A stretch of DNA of 64,000 nt from CAZXFA01 sp964640085 (lineage in GTDB: Bacteria; Actinomycetota; UBA4738; HRBIN12). This document shows, in pieces, positions 24,107 through 32,796 of this stretch (positions are counted from its first letter, which is position 1; each line of letters begins with the position of its first letter). Location: NCBI GenBank assembly GCA_964640085.1, contig CAZXFA010000011.1:1-64000 (forward strand), given 5' to 3'. The notes under the pieces are model-generated. The model ran no database searches, was not told where the DNA came from, and saw only the letters and a program-made list of their open reading frames with translations. The position numbers were made by a program, and so were the translations under genes.

Positions 24107-25336
24107 TCAGTCCCGAAGCAGCCGGTCGAGCGTGATCGCCGCGAGCTCGGATCCGATCGCCAGGCACGAGGTCGCCGCGGGCGATGGTGCGTTCCTGACG
24201 TGCAGGACCCGATCGACCCCTCCGAAGGAGAAGTCGTCCACCAACGTGCCGTCCGCGTCGACCGCCTGCGCCCGGATCCCCGTCGGGCCCCAGGCCAGGT
24301 CCCGGGTGCGCAGCTCCGGAACGTAACGGCGGCAGGCCCGGGCGAAGGCGCCCCGTGACAGATCCCGCCAGAGCTCCGACACTCCGGCGCGCCAGTGTCG
24401 GTGGACGAGCTTCCGGAAGCCCGGGTGCGCGATCGCATCGGCGAGATCCCGCAGGTCCACCTGCCACCGGCGGTATCCCTCGCGTGCGAGTGCGAGCGCC
24501 GCGTTCGGGCCCGCCCAGACCTCCCCGTCGATCCGTCGGGTGAGATGCACGCCGAGGAACGGCAGGCCGGGGTCGGGGACCGGGTAGATCAGGGCGCGCA
24601 CCAGGTGGCGAGCCGACGGGCGGAGCACACAGTAGTCCCCGCGGAAGGGCACGATCCGTTCCGTCCCCGCGGCGCCCGTCATCTCGGCGACGTGGTCGGC
24701 TCGGACGCCGGCGCACGCCACGATCGCCTTCGCGTGGACCGGGCCCCCGGGAGTCTCCAGGACGCGCCAGGGCTCCCGGACGGCGATGGCGTGGACCCGA
24801 TGCGATCGCAGCACGTGGCCGCCGATCTCACCGATCCGATCGGCCAGCGCCAACGCGACGCGACGGAAGTCGACGACCCCGGTCTCGGGCACGTGCAGTG
24901 CGGCGAGGCCGGCGGCGTGGGGCTCCAGGGCGCCGATCCCCTCCGGGCCCAGCCGCTCCAGCCCCCGGAGGCCGTTGGCTCGTCCTCGCTCCTCGAGCGC
25001 GTCCAGCCGTGGGAGCTCCTCGGCTCGCGTGGCGACGACGAGCTTGCCGCATCGCTCGACCGGGATCGCATGCTCGGCGCAGAAGCGCTCGAGCTCGGCT
25101 TTCCCCTCGCGGCACAGGCGGGCCTTCCGCGAGCCGGGCGTGTAGTACAGCCCGGCGTGGAGCACACCCGAGTTCCTCCCGCTCTGGTGGAGAGCGACAT
25201 CGGGCTCCTTCTCCAGGACGGCCAGCCGGAGGTCGGGGCGTCGGCGAAGGAGACGGTCGGCGGTCGCGAGCCCCACGAGCCCCCCGCCGACGATCGCGAC
25301 GTCGTACCGGTCGTCCACGGACCAGTCATAGCGCAC
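24107..25336 (-). CDS. lhgO: L-2-hydroxyglutarate oxidase family FAD enzyme
   Basis: About 409 residues. FAD is bound at YDVAIVGGGLVGLATADRLL near the N-terminus. HQSGRNSGVLHAGLYYTPGS, CREGKAELERFC, PETGVVDFRRVALALADRI, RIVPFRGDYCVLRP and LGVHLTRRIDGEVWAGPNA match the LhgO/YgaF group, which oxidises L-2-hydroxyglutarate to 2-oxoglutarate and feeds the quinone pool. The start is not settled: GTG at 25336 or 25318, neither with a good Shine-Dalgarno. It is divergent from the PHP gene. The frame continues upstream but loses likeness. Confidence 0.88.
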   Translation of the reverse strand: MRYDWSVDDRYDVAIVGGGLVGLATADRLLRRRPDLRLAVLEKEPDVALHQSGRNSGVLHAGLYYTPGSRKARLCREGKAELERFCAEHAIPVERCGKLVVATRAEELPRLDALEERGRANGLRGLERLGPEGIGALEPHAAGLAALHVPETGVVDFRRVALALADRIGEIGGHVLRSHRVHAIAVREPWRVLETPGGPVHAKAIVACAGVRADHVAEMTGAAGTERIVPFRGDYCVLRPSARHLVRALIYPVPDPGLPFLGVHLTRRIDGEVWAGPNAALALAREGYRRWQVDLRDLADAIAHPGFRKLVHRHWRAGVSELWRDLSRGAFARACRRYVPELRTRDLAWGPTGIRAQAVDADGTLVDDFSFGGVDRVLHVRNAPSPAATSCLAIGSELAAITLDRLLRD

Positions 25337-25406
25337 GAGCGCACGGCCGTCCCCTCGGCACCGGTGCGCGTGACGTCCTCCTAAGGGTCTGCGAGCATCG
25401 AGCGGG

Positions 25407-26267
25407 ATGTCCGGGATCGACCTGCACACGCACACGAACCGCTCCGACGGAACGTTCACGCCGACCGAGCTGATCCGTCATGCCGCCGAACGCGGGCTGG
25501 ACGTGATCGCCGTCACCGACCACGACACGACCGTGGGTCTCGAGGAGGCCATCGTCGCGGGGCAGGAGCTTGGCGTGGAGGTCCCGCCCGGCGTCGAGCT
25601 CTCGGCCGAGCTCGAGGGCACGAGCGTGCACGTCCTGTGCTACTGGCCCGATGTGACGGACCCCGACCTCCAGGCCGAGCTCGCACGCCTCCGTGGGGAT
25701 CGCCGCTCGCGCGGCGAGCAGATGGTGGAGAGGCTCCGCGCCCTCGGCTTCCCGATCCGGTTCGAGCGCGTCCTGGAGATCGCCGGCGGCGACAACATCG
25801 TCCGACCCCACGTGGCCCAGGCGATGGTCGAAGCGGGGGTCGTCGGGTCGGAACGGGAGGCCTTCGATCTCTACATCGCCGATGGCAAGCCCGCCCACGT
25901 GCCGAAGCACGCCCTGCATCCGGTGGATGCCGTGGCGTTGATCCGCGCGGCGGGTGGGTTGTGCGTGCTCGCCCACCCGGGGATGTGGGCCGATCAGACG
26001 CCCATCCCGGAGGCACTGATCCACGAGATGGCGGCGGCCGGGATGGTGGGGCTCGAGGTGGACCACACGGACCACACGCCCGAACAACGAGCCACGTACC
26101 GACGCCTGGCCGATCGTCTGGGCCTGATCCCCACCGGCGGCTCGGACTGCCACGGGGCGCGCTACGACCCGATCCGGCTCGGTGGGGCCCGATGCGAACC
26201 GGAGGCCTTCGCGGCCCTCAGGGCGCTCGCCCGACACGAGCGCGGGTCGGTTCCCGGCGGCCGATAG
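25407..26267 (+). CDS. PHP-domain phosphoesterase (nucleoside 3',5'-bisphosphate phosphatase-like)
   Basis: A 286-residue metal-dependent hydrolase. PHP metal ligands are present in IDLHTHTNRSDGTFTP (H-x-H near the start), VTDHDTTVGLEEA, GVELSAELEGTSVHVLCYW, LCVLAHPGMW, and GSDCHGARYDP at the end. The length and the small insert domain (about residues 95-170) match the YciV/RnaAM family, which hydrolyses 3',5'-bisphosphonucleosides and short 5'-phosphorylated RNA. GAGCGGG lies upstream of the ATG at 25407. The next gene starts six bases after its stop. Confidence 0.88.
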   Translation: MSGIDLHTHTNRSDGTFTPTELIRHAAERGLDVIAVTDHDTTVGLEEAIVAGQELGVEVPPGVELSAELEGTSVHVLCYWPDVTDPDLQAELARLRGDRRSRGEQMVERLRALGFPIRFERVLEIAGGDNIVRPHVAQAMVEAGVVGSEREAFDLYIADGKPAHVPKHALHPVDAVALIRAAGGLCVLAHPGMWADQTPIPEALIHEMAAAGMVGLEVDHTDHTPEQRATYRRLADRLGLIPTGGSDCHGARYDPIRLGGARCEPEAFAALRALARHERGSVPGGR

Positions 26268-26273
26268 CGTTCG

Positions 26274-27566
26274 ATGGCCGGGCGCCGGATCCTCGTGGTG
26301 GGCGCGGGGTTCGCGGGGCTGTACGCCGCGATGGGCCTGAAGCGGCGGGTGGAGGGTGGGGATCGGCTGACCGTCGTGAACCCCGAGAGCTTCATGCAGT
26401 ACCAACCCTTCCTCCCCGAGGTGGCGTCGGGCACCATCGACCCGCGCGCCGTGGTGGTGCCGTTGCGGTCGGTGCTCCGTCACGCGGAGGTTGTGGTTGG
26501 GGAGGTCCGTGAGGTGGACCATCCGGCTCGCTCGGCGACGGTCGAGCTCGCGGGGGGCCGGACCCGGGACCTTGGGTACGACGTGCTGGTGCTGGCACCG
26601 GGCTCGCGCTCACGGGTGCTGCCGATCCCCGGGCTCGCCGCGCACGGTGTCGGGTTCAAGACGGTGCAGGAGGCGATCTTCCTGCGGAACCGCGTGCTGT
26701 CGCGGCTCGACGTGGCGGCGCAGACCGAGGAGCCGGAACGTCGGCGCGCCGCCCTCATGTTCGTGTTCGTTGGAGGGGGATACGCCGGGGTCGAGGCGCT
26801 GGGCGAGCTGGAGGACCTGGCACGGGAAGCGATCCGCGCGTATCCGGCGCTCCGGAACGAGCCCATGCGATGGGTCCTGGTCGAGGCGGCCGACGACATC
26901 CTGCCGGAGCTCGGCGATGATCTGGCACGGTACGCGACCCAGCGGCTCGTCGAACGGGGGATCGAGGTGGCCCTCCGCACGACGCTGGAGTCGGTCGAGG
27001 ACGGACGCGTGCGGCTCTCGGACGGGCGCGCGCTCCGCGCCGAAACGCTCGTGTGGACCGCGGGCGTTGCACCTTCGCCGCTCGCCCGACGCTCCGGCCT
27101 CCCCGTCGACGACGCGGGACGGGTCCGGGTCGACCGGTTCCTCCGCGTCCAAGCGGTCGAGGACGCGTGGGCGGCCGGGGACGCGGCCGCCGTCCCCGAT
27201 CGGATCACGGGGGGGGTCATGCCTCCCACCGCGCAGCACGGGTTGCGGCAGGGTCGGCAGCTCGCGCGGAACCTCACGGCCGTGCTCGAGGGCCGCCGCC
27301 CCGAGCCCTTCGCCTATCGCAACATCGGGGCGGTGTGCTCGCTCGGGCGCTACAAGGGCGTGGCCCGGATCTGGGGGATCCGGCTCACGGGGTTCCCGGC
27401 CTGGTTCGCACACCGGACGTACCACCTGTACGCGATGCCGACGATCGCGCGGAAAGCGAAGATCGCGGCGGACTGGGCGGTCGCGCTGCTCTTCCCGCGG
27501 GATCTGGCGCAGCTCGGCTCGCTCGAGCGACCGCGCGAGCCGTTCGAGCGAGCCGCCGGGGAGTGA
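26274..27566 (+). CDS. Type II NADH dehydrogenase-like flavoprotein
   Basis: A 430-residue pyridine-nucleotide-disulfide oxidoreductase. The FAD Rossmann motif is ILVVGAGFAGLYAAMGL (residues about 6-22). The NAD site is FVFVGGGYAGVEALGELEDL (about 165-184). AWAAGDAAAVPD is the second FAD motif and PPTAQHGLRQG is typical of NDH-2, where AQxAxxQG contacts quinone. The C-terminal RIWGIRLTGFPAWFAHRTYH resembles the amphipathic membrane-binding helices of Ndh. It would pass electrons from NADH to quinone without proton pumping. It sits six bases after the PHP gene. Confidence 0.88.
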   Translation: MAGRRILVVGAGFAGLYAAMGLKRRVEGGDRLTVVNPESFMQYQPFLPEVASGTIDPRAVVVPLRSVLRHAEVVVGEVREVDHPARSATVELAGGRTRDLGYDVLVLAPGSRSRVLPIPGLAAHGVGFKTVQEAIFLRNRVLSRLDVAAQTEEPERRRAALMFVFVGGGYAGVEALGELEDLAREAIRAYPALRNEPMRWVLVEAADDILPELGDDLARYATQRLVERGIEVALRTTLESVEDGRVRLSDGRALRAETLVWTAGVAPSPLARRSGLPVDDAGRVRVDRFLRVQAVEDAWAAGDAAAVPDRITGGVMPPTAQHGLRQGRQLARNLTAVLEGRRPEPFAYRNIGAVCSLGRYKGVARIWGIRLTGFPAWFAHRTYHLYAMPTIARKAKIAADWAVALLFPRDLAQLGSLERPREPFERAAGE

Positions 27567-27576
27567 GCTCCGGTCG

Positions 27577-28038
27577 CTACCGGCCGGCCGGTTCGCGGTT
27601 GATCTCGGCCGCCGAGCGCAGGGCGGTGTGGCTCCGCTCGAGATCCGGGAGCTCGTGCCCAGCGGTCAGTTCCTGGACAGCCCAATCCGTGAGATCCCGG
27701 ATCGAGATGATCCCGACCAGCGTGTCTGCGTCGACGACCGGGAGGTGGCGGATCCGGAGCCTGGCCATGTGCTCCGCGGCCTCCGCGATGTCCGTCTTCG
27801 GATCGACCGTGTCCAGGTCCCGGGTCATCCGCTCGGAGACCGGCGTGGCCTTCGGGTCCAGGCCGTCGGCCACCAGGTTCACCAGGTCGCGCTCGGTCAC
27901 GATCCCCGCCAGGCGGTCGCCGTCCATCACCACCACCGAAGAGATCCGGTTCTCGTGGAGGACCGTCGCGACCTGTCCGAAGGTCGCGTCGGGAGAGATG
28001 GTCTTCACGTCGCCGTGCATGATGTCTCTGACCTGCAT
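27577..28038 (-). CDS. Two-CBS-domain protein
   Basis: A 153-residue stand-alone CBS pair. Each CBS unit is visible: VRDIMHGDVKTISPDATFGQ with RISSVVVMDGDRLAGIVTER, and VSERMTRDLDTVDPKTDIAE with RIRHLPVVDADTLVGIISIR. Such proteins usually bind adenosyl ligands (AMP, ATP, SAM, NAD) and sense energy state. The ATG at 28036-28038 has GGAGGAG upstream, and a TAGACT -10-like box (complement of 28075-28080) lies further upstream. It converges with the NDH-2-like gene with a 10-base gap. No target is apparent. Confidence 0.9.
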   Translation of the reverse strand: MQVRDIMHGDVKTISPDATFGQVATVLHENRISSVVVMDGDRLAGIVTERDLVNLVADGLDPKATPVSERMTRDLDTVDPKTDIAEAAEHMARLRIRHLPVVDADTLVGIISIRDLTDWAVQELTAGHELPDLERSHTALRSAAEINREPAGR

Positions 28039-28140
28039 GTTCTCCTCCGTTCGGGGGGAGGCGCCGGGGGTGTCAGTCTAGGTGACCGGCACCGGGTCCG
28101 GCCAGTTGGGTCCGTCGGCGCCCGCCGGCGGGCAACGTTC

Positions 28141-29490
28141 TCAGTGATCGGACCGACCGCTGAAGTTGAAGGACTCGACCTTCAGGGCGGGGACGCTGCT
28201 CGCGGAGAAGAAGAACTCGCTCGCGAGCTCCGGGTCCGGTCCGACCGAGGACACCTCGGACAGCGCCTCGAGGATGGACTGCGTGAAGCGCAGGTTCTTG
28301 ACCGGGCGGGTTACCTCTCCGCCCTCGATGAGGAACGTGCCGTCCCGGGTCATGCCGGTGATCGTGGACTCCACGGGATGGACCACGTTGGAGTAGTGGA
28401 ACCGGGTGATCAGCAGTCCCTGTTGGGTCCCCGCGACCATGTCCTGGAGCGCCTCCGCGCCCGGCCGCATGAACAGGTTCAGCGGGAAGGGTCCCTCGGG
28501 GTTCGGGGGCGGGAGCGCGTGCCCGGTCGAGGCCTTCCCGGCTTGCCTGGCCGTCCGGAGGTCGTAGACGCCGTCCACGAACACCCCGTCGCGGATCAGA
28601 TCCACCTGCGAGCGCCGCACGCCCTCGAAGTCGAAGGGGAGCCCGAGCGCCCCCGGCGCGGCGGCGTCGTCTTGGATGGTGATGGAGGGCGCGGCCACCT
28701 GCCGGCCCTCCTTCCCGGACAGGCACGAGCGACCCTCGGCCAGCACCCGCCCGCCGAACCCGATCCAGGCGAGGAACCCCACGAGGGTCGAGACGGCCGA
28801 CGGCTCCAGGACCACCGGGTACCGTCCCGGCTCCAGGTCGATCGGCGACACCGAGCCGACCGCCTTGTCCGCGGCCCGGCGCCCGATCTCCGTCGGGTCG
28901 AGGTCCTGCATCCGAGGGGCGAAGCGTTCCGCGAAGCCGCTGCCGCCCTCGCCGCCCCCGACGACGGTCGTGAGGGAGGCCCGGGTGGTGGGCGCCCAGC
29001 AGAACTGACCCTCCGTGTTGACCAGGGCCACTTCGCTCGCCATGGTCTCGTAGGCGCCCGCCGCCGCGAAGCCCCCGGGGCACACCGCGACGAGCTCGGC
29101 TACCGCGTCGGCCCGAACGCGCGGGGTGGCCGCCGCTGTGGGGTCGTCGAACCGGCTGAGGTCCTCGACCGGGTCGGGAGGTGCGAGGCCAGCGAACGAA
29201 GGGTCGGCCGAGGAGACGCTGGCCATCTCCCGGGCGCTCTCGGCGGCCCTGCGCGCCCCCTCGGAGGAGAGGTCGTTGGTCGCCGCCACGCCCACGCGGC
29301 CGCCGGAGGCCACGCGCACGTGGATCGCCGTGTCCTCGCGCCACGTGCTCTGGTGGATCGAGGATGCGGCGAACCTGGTGAGGCCGCCCCACTCGTGCAG
29401 GAAGAGCACCTCGACGCCGTCGGCCCCGGGGATCTCGAGCGCGGCCTGGGCGACCCGCCGGACCTCGTCGGGTCCCACGACGCCGGGCAT
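28141..29490 (-). CDS. tldE: TldE/PmbA-family metalloprotease subunit
   Basis: A 449-residue partner of TldD. In characterised systems the TldD-TldE heterodimer digests unfolded peptides and matures some ribosomal peptides, and only TldD carries the zinc site. Here LGLPFDFEGVRRSQVDLIRD, TGHALPPPNPEGPFPLNLFM, ITRFHYSNVVHPVESTITGM and RDGTFLIEGGEVTRPVKNLR match TldE, and no HExxxH is present. The ATG at 29488-29490 overlaps the TldD stop (TGATG). No candidate peptide substrate gene is visible nearby. Confidence 0.92.
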   Translation of the reverse strand: MPGVVGPDEVRRVAQAALEIPGADGVEVLFLHEWGGLTRFAASSIHQSTWREDTAIHVRVASGGRVGVAATNDLSSEGARRAAESAREMASVSSADPSFAGLAPPDPVEDLSRFDDPTAAATPRVRADAVAELVAVCPGGFAAAGAYETMASEVALVNTEGQFCWAPTTRASLTTVVGGGEGGSGFAERFAPRMQDLDPTEIGRRAADKAVGSVSPIDLEPGRYPVVLEPSAVSTLVGFLAWIGFGGRVLAEGRSCLSGKEGRQVAAPSITIQDDAAAPGALGLPFDFEGVRRSQVDLIRDGVFVDGVYDLRTARQAGKASTGHALPPPNPEGPFPLNLFMRPGAEALQDMVAGTQQGLLITRFHYSNVVHPVESTITGMTRDGTFLIEGGEVTRPVKNLRFTQSILEALSEVSSVGPDPELASEFFFSASSVPALKVESFNFSGRSDH

Positions 29491-30932
29491 CAGCCCCGGA
29501 CCCCGACCTGCACGTTCCGGAACCGGGCGGGGACCGCCCCGTGTCCGACCCGCGCCACCTGGCCGGGCTGTCCCTTCCCGCAGTTCGGCGTCCCCCACAG
29601 GGTCCAGTCCTCGCGGCCCCCGACCGCGTCACAGCTCCGCCAGAACTCCGTCGTGGTGCCGGTGTAGTTCGGGTTCCGGTACATCTCGGCGAGCCTGCCG
29701 TTCCGGATCCGCCAGGCGATCTCGCAGCCGAACTGGAAGTTCACGCGATGGTCGTCGATCGACCACGACGAGTTGGTCGCCATGAAGACCCCGTCCTTGG
29801 TGTCGCCGATGATGTCGGCCAGCGACCCCTCGCGCGGCTCGATGGAGATGTTCGTCATCCGGATCAGGGGCAGGTGCTGCCACCCGTCAGCGCGCATCGC
29901 ACCCGACGGAGACAGACCCAGGACGCTGGCCGTCTCACGGCTCGACAGGAAGTCCTGGAAGATGCCGTCCACGATGATCGGGAGGCGCTGGGCGGGCACG
30001 CCCTCGTCGTCCCACCCGAAGGATCCGAGCCCGCCGGGGATTGTGGCGTCGGCCGTGATCGAGACGAGGTCGCCCGCGTACCGGAGACGGCCTCGATCCT
30101 CGGGCCGGACGAAGGAGGAACCGGCGTAGGCCTCCTCCATCCCCAGCACCCGATCCAGCTCCACGGGATGCCCGATCGACTCGTGGATCTGCAGCTCGAG
30201 CTGCCCGGAGTCGACCACGAGCGTCGTGACCTCGCTCGGGCATCCCTCCGCCGAGAGCAGCTCGACCGCCTCGGTGGCGGTCCGCTCGGCCTCCTCGATG
30301 AGTCCGAGCTTCTGGACGTGTTCCCATCCCGCGGCCGCCGCGTGGCCCCGGAAGGAGTTGGGGAACGACCGACGCTGGAGCTCTCCGTCGCCGAGCGCCA
30401 CCGCCTCGATCCCGGCACCCGAGTGCACCGTGGTCTGCTCGATCGCCGTCCCCGCGCTGGTCGCGAGCCAGCTCCGGCGTCGGAACAGGTCGATCCCTCC
30501 CTCGGCGAACGCGAGCCCCTGCACCGAACGCATCCGACGCGTGGCCTCCATCAGGAGGGCTACCTTCTCTTCCAGGGAGACGTTGAACGGGTCCTCCTGC
30601 ATCGATGAGTGCCAGGTCCCGGTGGTGGGCTCCACCTCCGCCAACCGGACGGGCTCCATCGGCAGGCGCGAGGCGGCGCGGGCGATCTCGACGGCCGTCG
30701 CGGCGGTTCGCTCGATCTCCTGCGGCTCCATGCGGGCCGTCGCAGCGAACCCCCAGTAGCCGTTCACCAGGACACGGATGCCGATGCCGTCGGAATCGGA
30801 CCGATCGATCCCCTCTATCACCTGGTTGCGGACCGTGAGCGATTCGGACTCCTCGGCGACGATCCGCGCGTCCGCGTGGTCCGCGCCGGCGGCCAGGGCA
30901 GCCTGGACGGCCTGCATCGCGACGTCGAGCAC
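29490..30932 (-). CDS. tldD: TldD-family zinc metalloprotease
   Basis: A 480-residue protein, catalytic half of the TldD-TldE pair. The zinc motif H-E-x3-H is present in LQIHESIGHPVELDR (about residues 253-267). GGLGSFGWDDEGVPAQRLPI, IVDGIFQDFLSSRETA and TPNCGKGQPG match the family. The GTG at 30930-30932 has GAGAGGGG upstream. It is transcribed together with tldE through a one-base stop/start overlap. Confidence 0.93.
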   Translation of the reverse strand: MLDVAMQAVQAALAAGADHADARIVAEESESLTVRNQVIEGIDRSDSDGIGIRVLVNGYWGFAATARMEPQEIERTAATAVEIARAASRLPMEPVRLAEVEPTTGTWHSSMQEDPFNVSLEEKVALLMEATRRMRSVQGLAFAEGGIDLFRRRSWLATSAGTAIEQTTVHSGAGIEAVALGDGELQRRSFPNSFRGHAAAAGWEHVQKLGLIEEAERTATEAVELLSAEGCPSEVTTLVVDSGQLELQIHESIGHPVELDRVLGMEEAYAGSSFVRPEDRGRLRYAGDLVSITADATIPGGLGSFGWDDEGVPAQRLPIIVDGIFQDFLSSRETASVLGLSPSGAMRADGWQHLPLIRMTNISIEPREGSLADIIGDTKDGVFMATNSSWSIDDHRVNFQFGCEIAWRIRNGRLAEMYRNPNYTGTTTEFWRSCDAVGGREDWTLWGTPNCGKGQPGQVARVGHGAVPARFRNVQVGVRG

Positions 30933-31011
30933 CCCGCTGACCCCTCTCTCCGCGTGGTCGGCGCAACAGCGTACCGGAGCCCGGGTGTCCCGGCATCGCC
31001 GCGCTCTCGGG

Positions 31012-31017
31012 TAGCCT
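31012..31017 (+). promoter_or_regulatory. -10 box (TAGCCT), leaderless
   Basis: TAGCCT ends seven bases before the GTG at 31025, with no Shine-Dalgarno between. Confidence 0.45.
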
Positions 31018-31024
31018 GCTCGCG

Positions 31025-31477
31025 GTGAACTGGTATCTCCTCTGGCGGCTGGTCCACTTCGCCGGCATCCTCGTGTTCGTCGCGGGGCACGGGGTCTCGG
31101 TCGCCGTCACGCTGCGGCTCCGGCGCGAGCATGACCCGGCCCGGCTCGAGGCGCTCCTCGCGCTCTCGCGCGCCACGATCGTGTGGTCGAACCTCGGCCT
31201 GGTGGTGCTGCTGGTCGGGGGGATCGGCAATTGGTTGCTGATCGACTATCCGCGACAGGGCTGGCTGTGGGCTGCGGTCGGGATCCTGGCGATCCTCACG
31301 ATCGCCGGGGTGGCGCTCGCCGCGCCGTACTTCCGCCGGATCCGGGGCGCCCTCGCGATCGCTGACGCCGGAAGGCTGGAGTCGGAGCTCGCCTCCACGT
31401 TGCCGTGGACGGTCTTTTGGATCGAGACCGTGGGTACCGGGGGGATCGTCTGGCTCATGGTCTACAAGCCGTTCTGA
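31025..31477 (+). CDS. DUF2269-like integral membrane protein
   Basis: A 150-residue protein with four hydrophobic helices: LLWRLVHFAGILVFVAGHGV, IVWSNLGLVVLLVGGIGNWL, GWLWAAVGILAILTIAGVAL and TVFWIETVGTGGIVWLMVY. The histidines in the first helix (VHFAGILVFVAGH) and the overall pattern resemble DUF2269 proteins, which are thought of as cytochrome-like, but no function is established. The GTG at 31025 fits the leaderless pattern. It is followed 20 bases later by the amidohydrolase gene. Confidence 0.72.
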   Translation: MNWYLLWRLVHFAGILVFVAGHGVSVAVTLRLRREHDPARLEALLALSRATIVWSNLGLVVLLVGGIGNWLLIDYPRQGWLWAAVGILAILTIAGVALAAPYFRRIRGALAIADAGRLESELASTLPWTVFWIETVGTGGIVWLMVYKPF

Positions 31478-31497
31478 ACGAGAGGCGGGGTGGCGGG

Positions 31498-32751
31498 ATG
31501 GGAGATGCGGTGGCGGACGTGAGGGACGCGACCTACGTCGCCGATGTCAACCTGTTCGACGGGCGCGATCGCCGGCGGCGTGCGGGCGTGCTGGTCGAGG
31601 GCGATCGGATCGCCTGGGTGGGTGCGCATGCCAGGGCGCCACGACGCGCAGCGGCGGCCCGCGCGATCGACGGCGGAGGTCGGACGCTGTCACCGGGCCT
31701 GATCGACTGTCACGTTCATCTGTGCTTCGACGGCAGTCCGGACTTCGCGGCCGAGGCCCGGGAGACGTCCAGCGATGCTCTGGCCACGATCAAGGCGCTC
31801 CAGAACGCCGAGCGGACCCTCCGGCACGGCGTCACCACCGTGCGCGATCTCGGCGGTCGTGGCGACGTCGTGATCTGGGTCGCGCGGGGGATCGAGCGCG
31901 GGCTCACCACCGGACCCAGGATCTTGGCCGCGGGTCGCGCGCTCACGATCACCGGCGGACACGGGCACAGCGTCGGCTTCGCCCGAGAGGTGGACGGCCC
32001 CGACGCGGTCCGTCGTGCCGTGCGCGAGGAGATCCGTGCGGGGGCGACGGCGATCAAGCTCATCGCGACCGGAGGGGTCCTCACGCCGGGGATCACGCAC
32101 GACTTCACCGCCTTCACCGTGGAGGAGCTCGGGGCGGCGATCGAGGAGGCGCATTCGTGGGGTCGCGTGGTGGGCGCGCACGCGATCGGTCCGGAGGGGA
32201 TCGTGCGCTCGGTTCAGGCCGGTGTCGACTCGATCGAGCACGGCTCGATGCTCACGGCCGCCGGGGCGAGGCTGATGAAGGAGCGGGGGACGTTCCACGT
32301 GCCCACGATCTCCGCCCTCCGGGGGATCGTGGAGCACCCCGACCAGGTGGCCGCGTACGCGCTCGAGAAGGCGGGTGAGCTGATCGAGCGCTCTGAGGAG
32401 GCGTTCCGCCGGTCGCTGCGGGCCGGAGTCGCGATCGCCTGCGGGACCGACGCCGGTACGCCGTTCAATCCCCACGGCAACACGACCGTCGAGATCGCCC
32501 GCATGGTCGAGTGGGGGATGACGCCGCTCCAGGCGATGCGGGCGGCGACGTCGTCGGCGGCCCGGCTGCTGCGGCTCCCCGACGTGGGGACGATCGTGCC
32601 GGGCGCGGCGGCCGACCTCGTGCTCTACGACGAGGATCCGCTCGAGCGGATCGAGGCCGTCCTCTGGCCGCGGCTCGTGATCCGCGCGGGGCGTGTGGTG
32701 GTCGGCGAGCCGCCCCGCCTCCGGCGCGGAGGCAGCCGGCGGAGAAGCTGA
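31498..32751 (+). CDS. Metal-dependent amidohydrolase (imidazolonepropionase/prolidase-like)
   Basis: A 417-residue amidohydrolase-superfamily enzyme. Metal ligands: LIDCHVHLCFDG (H-x-H), the AIKLIATGG lysine, VVGAHAIGPEGI and SIEHGSML histidines, and ACGTDAGTPFNPHGN aspartate. The closest types are the Sgx9260-like carboxypeptidase/prolidase amidohydrolases with cytosolic location. The ATG at 31498 is preceded by GGCGGG. An upstream extension of the frame lies over the preceding gene and is not conserved. Substrate not assignable. Confidence 0.87.
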   Translation: MGDAVADVRDATYVADVNLFDGRDRRRRAGVLVEGDRIAWVGAHARAPRRAAAARAIDGGGRTLSPGLIDCHVHLCFDGSPDFAAEARETSSDALATIKALQNAERTLRHGVTTVRDLGGRGDVVIWVARGIERGLTTGPRILAAGRALTITGGHGHSVGFAREVDGPDAVRRAVREEIRAGATAIKLIATGGVLTPGITHDFTAFTVEELGAAIEEAHSWGRVVGAHAIGPEGIVRSVQAGVDSIEHGSMLTAAGARLMKERGTFHVPTISALRGIVEHPDQVAAYALEKAGELIERSEEAFRRSLRAGVAIACGTDAGTPFNPHGNTTVEIARMVEWGMTPLQAMRAATSSAARLLRLPDVGTIVPGAAADLVLYDEDPLERIEAVLWPRLVIRAGRVVVGEPPRLRRGGSRRRS

Positions 32752-32784
32752 GCGCCTCGCGTCCGGCTTCCGCGGGATCCGACC

Positions 32785-32790
32785 TAGGAT
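32785..32790 (+). promoter_or_regulatory. -10 box (TAGGAT), leaderless
   Basis: TAGGAT ends six bases before the GTG at 32797 of the thioredoxin-like lipoprotein gene, with no Shine-Dalgarno between. It fixes the start of that gene. Confidence 0.5.
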
Positions 32791-32796
32791 GGAACG

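Noticed and set aside
26491..29667. Very long plus-strand open frame over the NDH-2, CBS and TldE genes
   Set aside because: Its product is Arg/Ser/Gly-rich low-complexity shadow sequence; the genes on the same DNA in other frames have clear families. The same holds for other long frames such as those at 5253-7589, 11700-15149 and 61417-63867.
29490..30932. A ribosomal peptide cluster around TldD/TldE
   Set aside because: TldD/TldE can mature such peptides, but no short precursor gene or other maturation enzyme is visible nearby.
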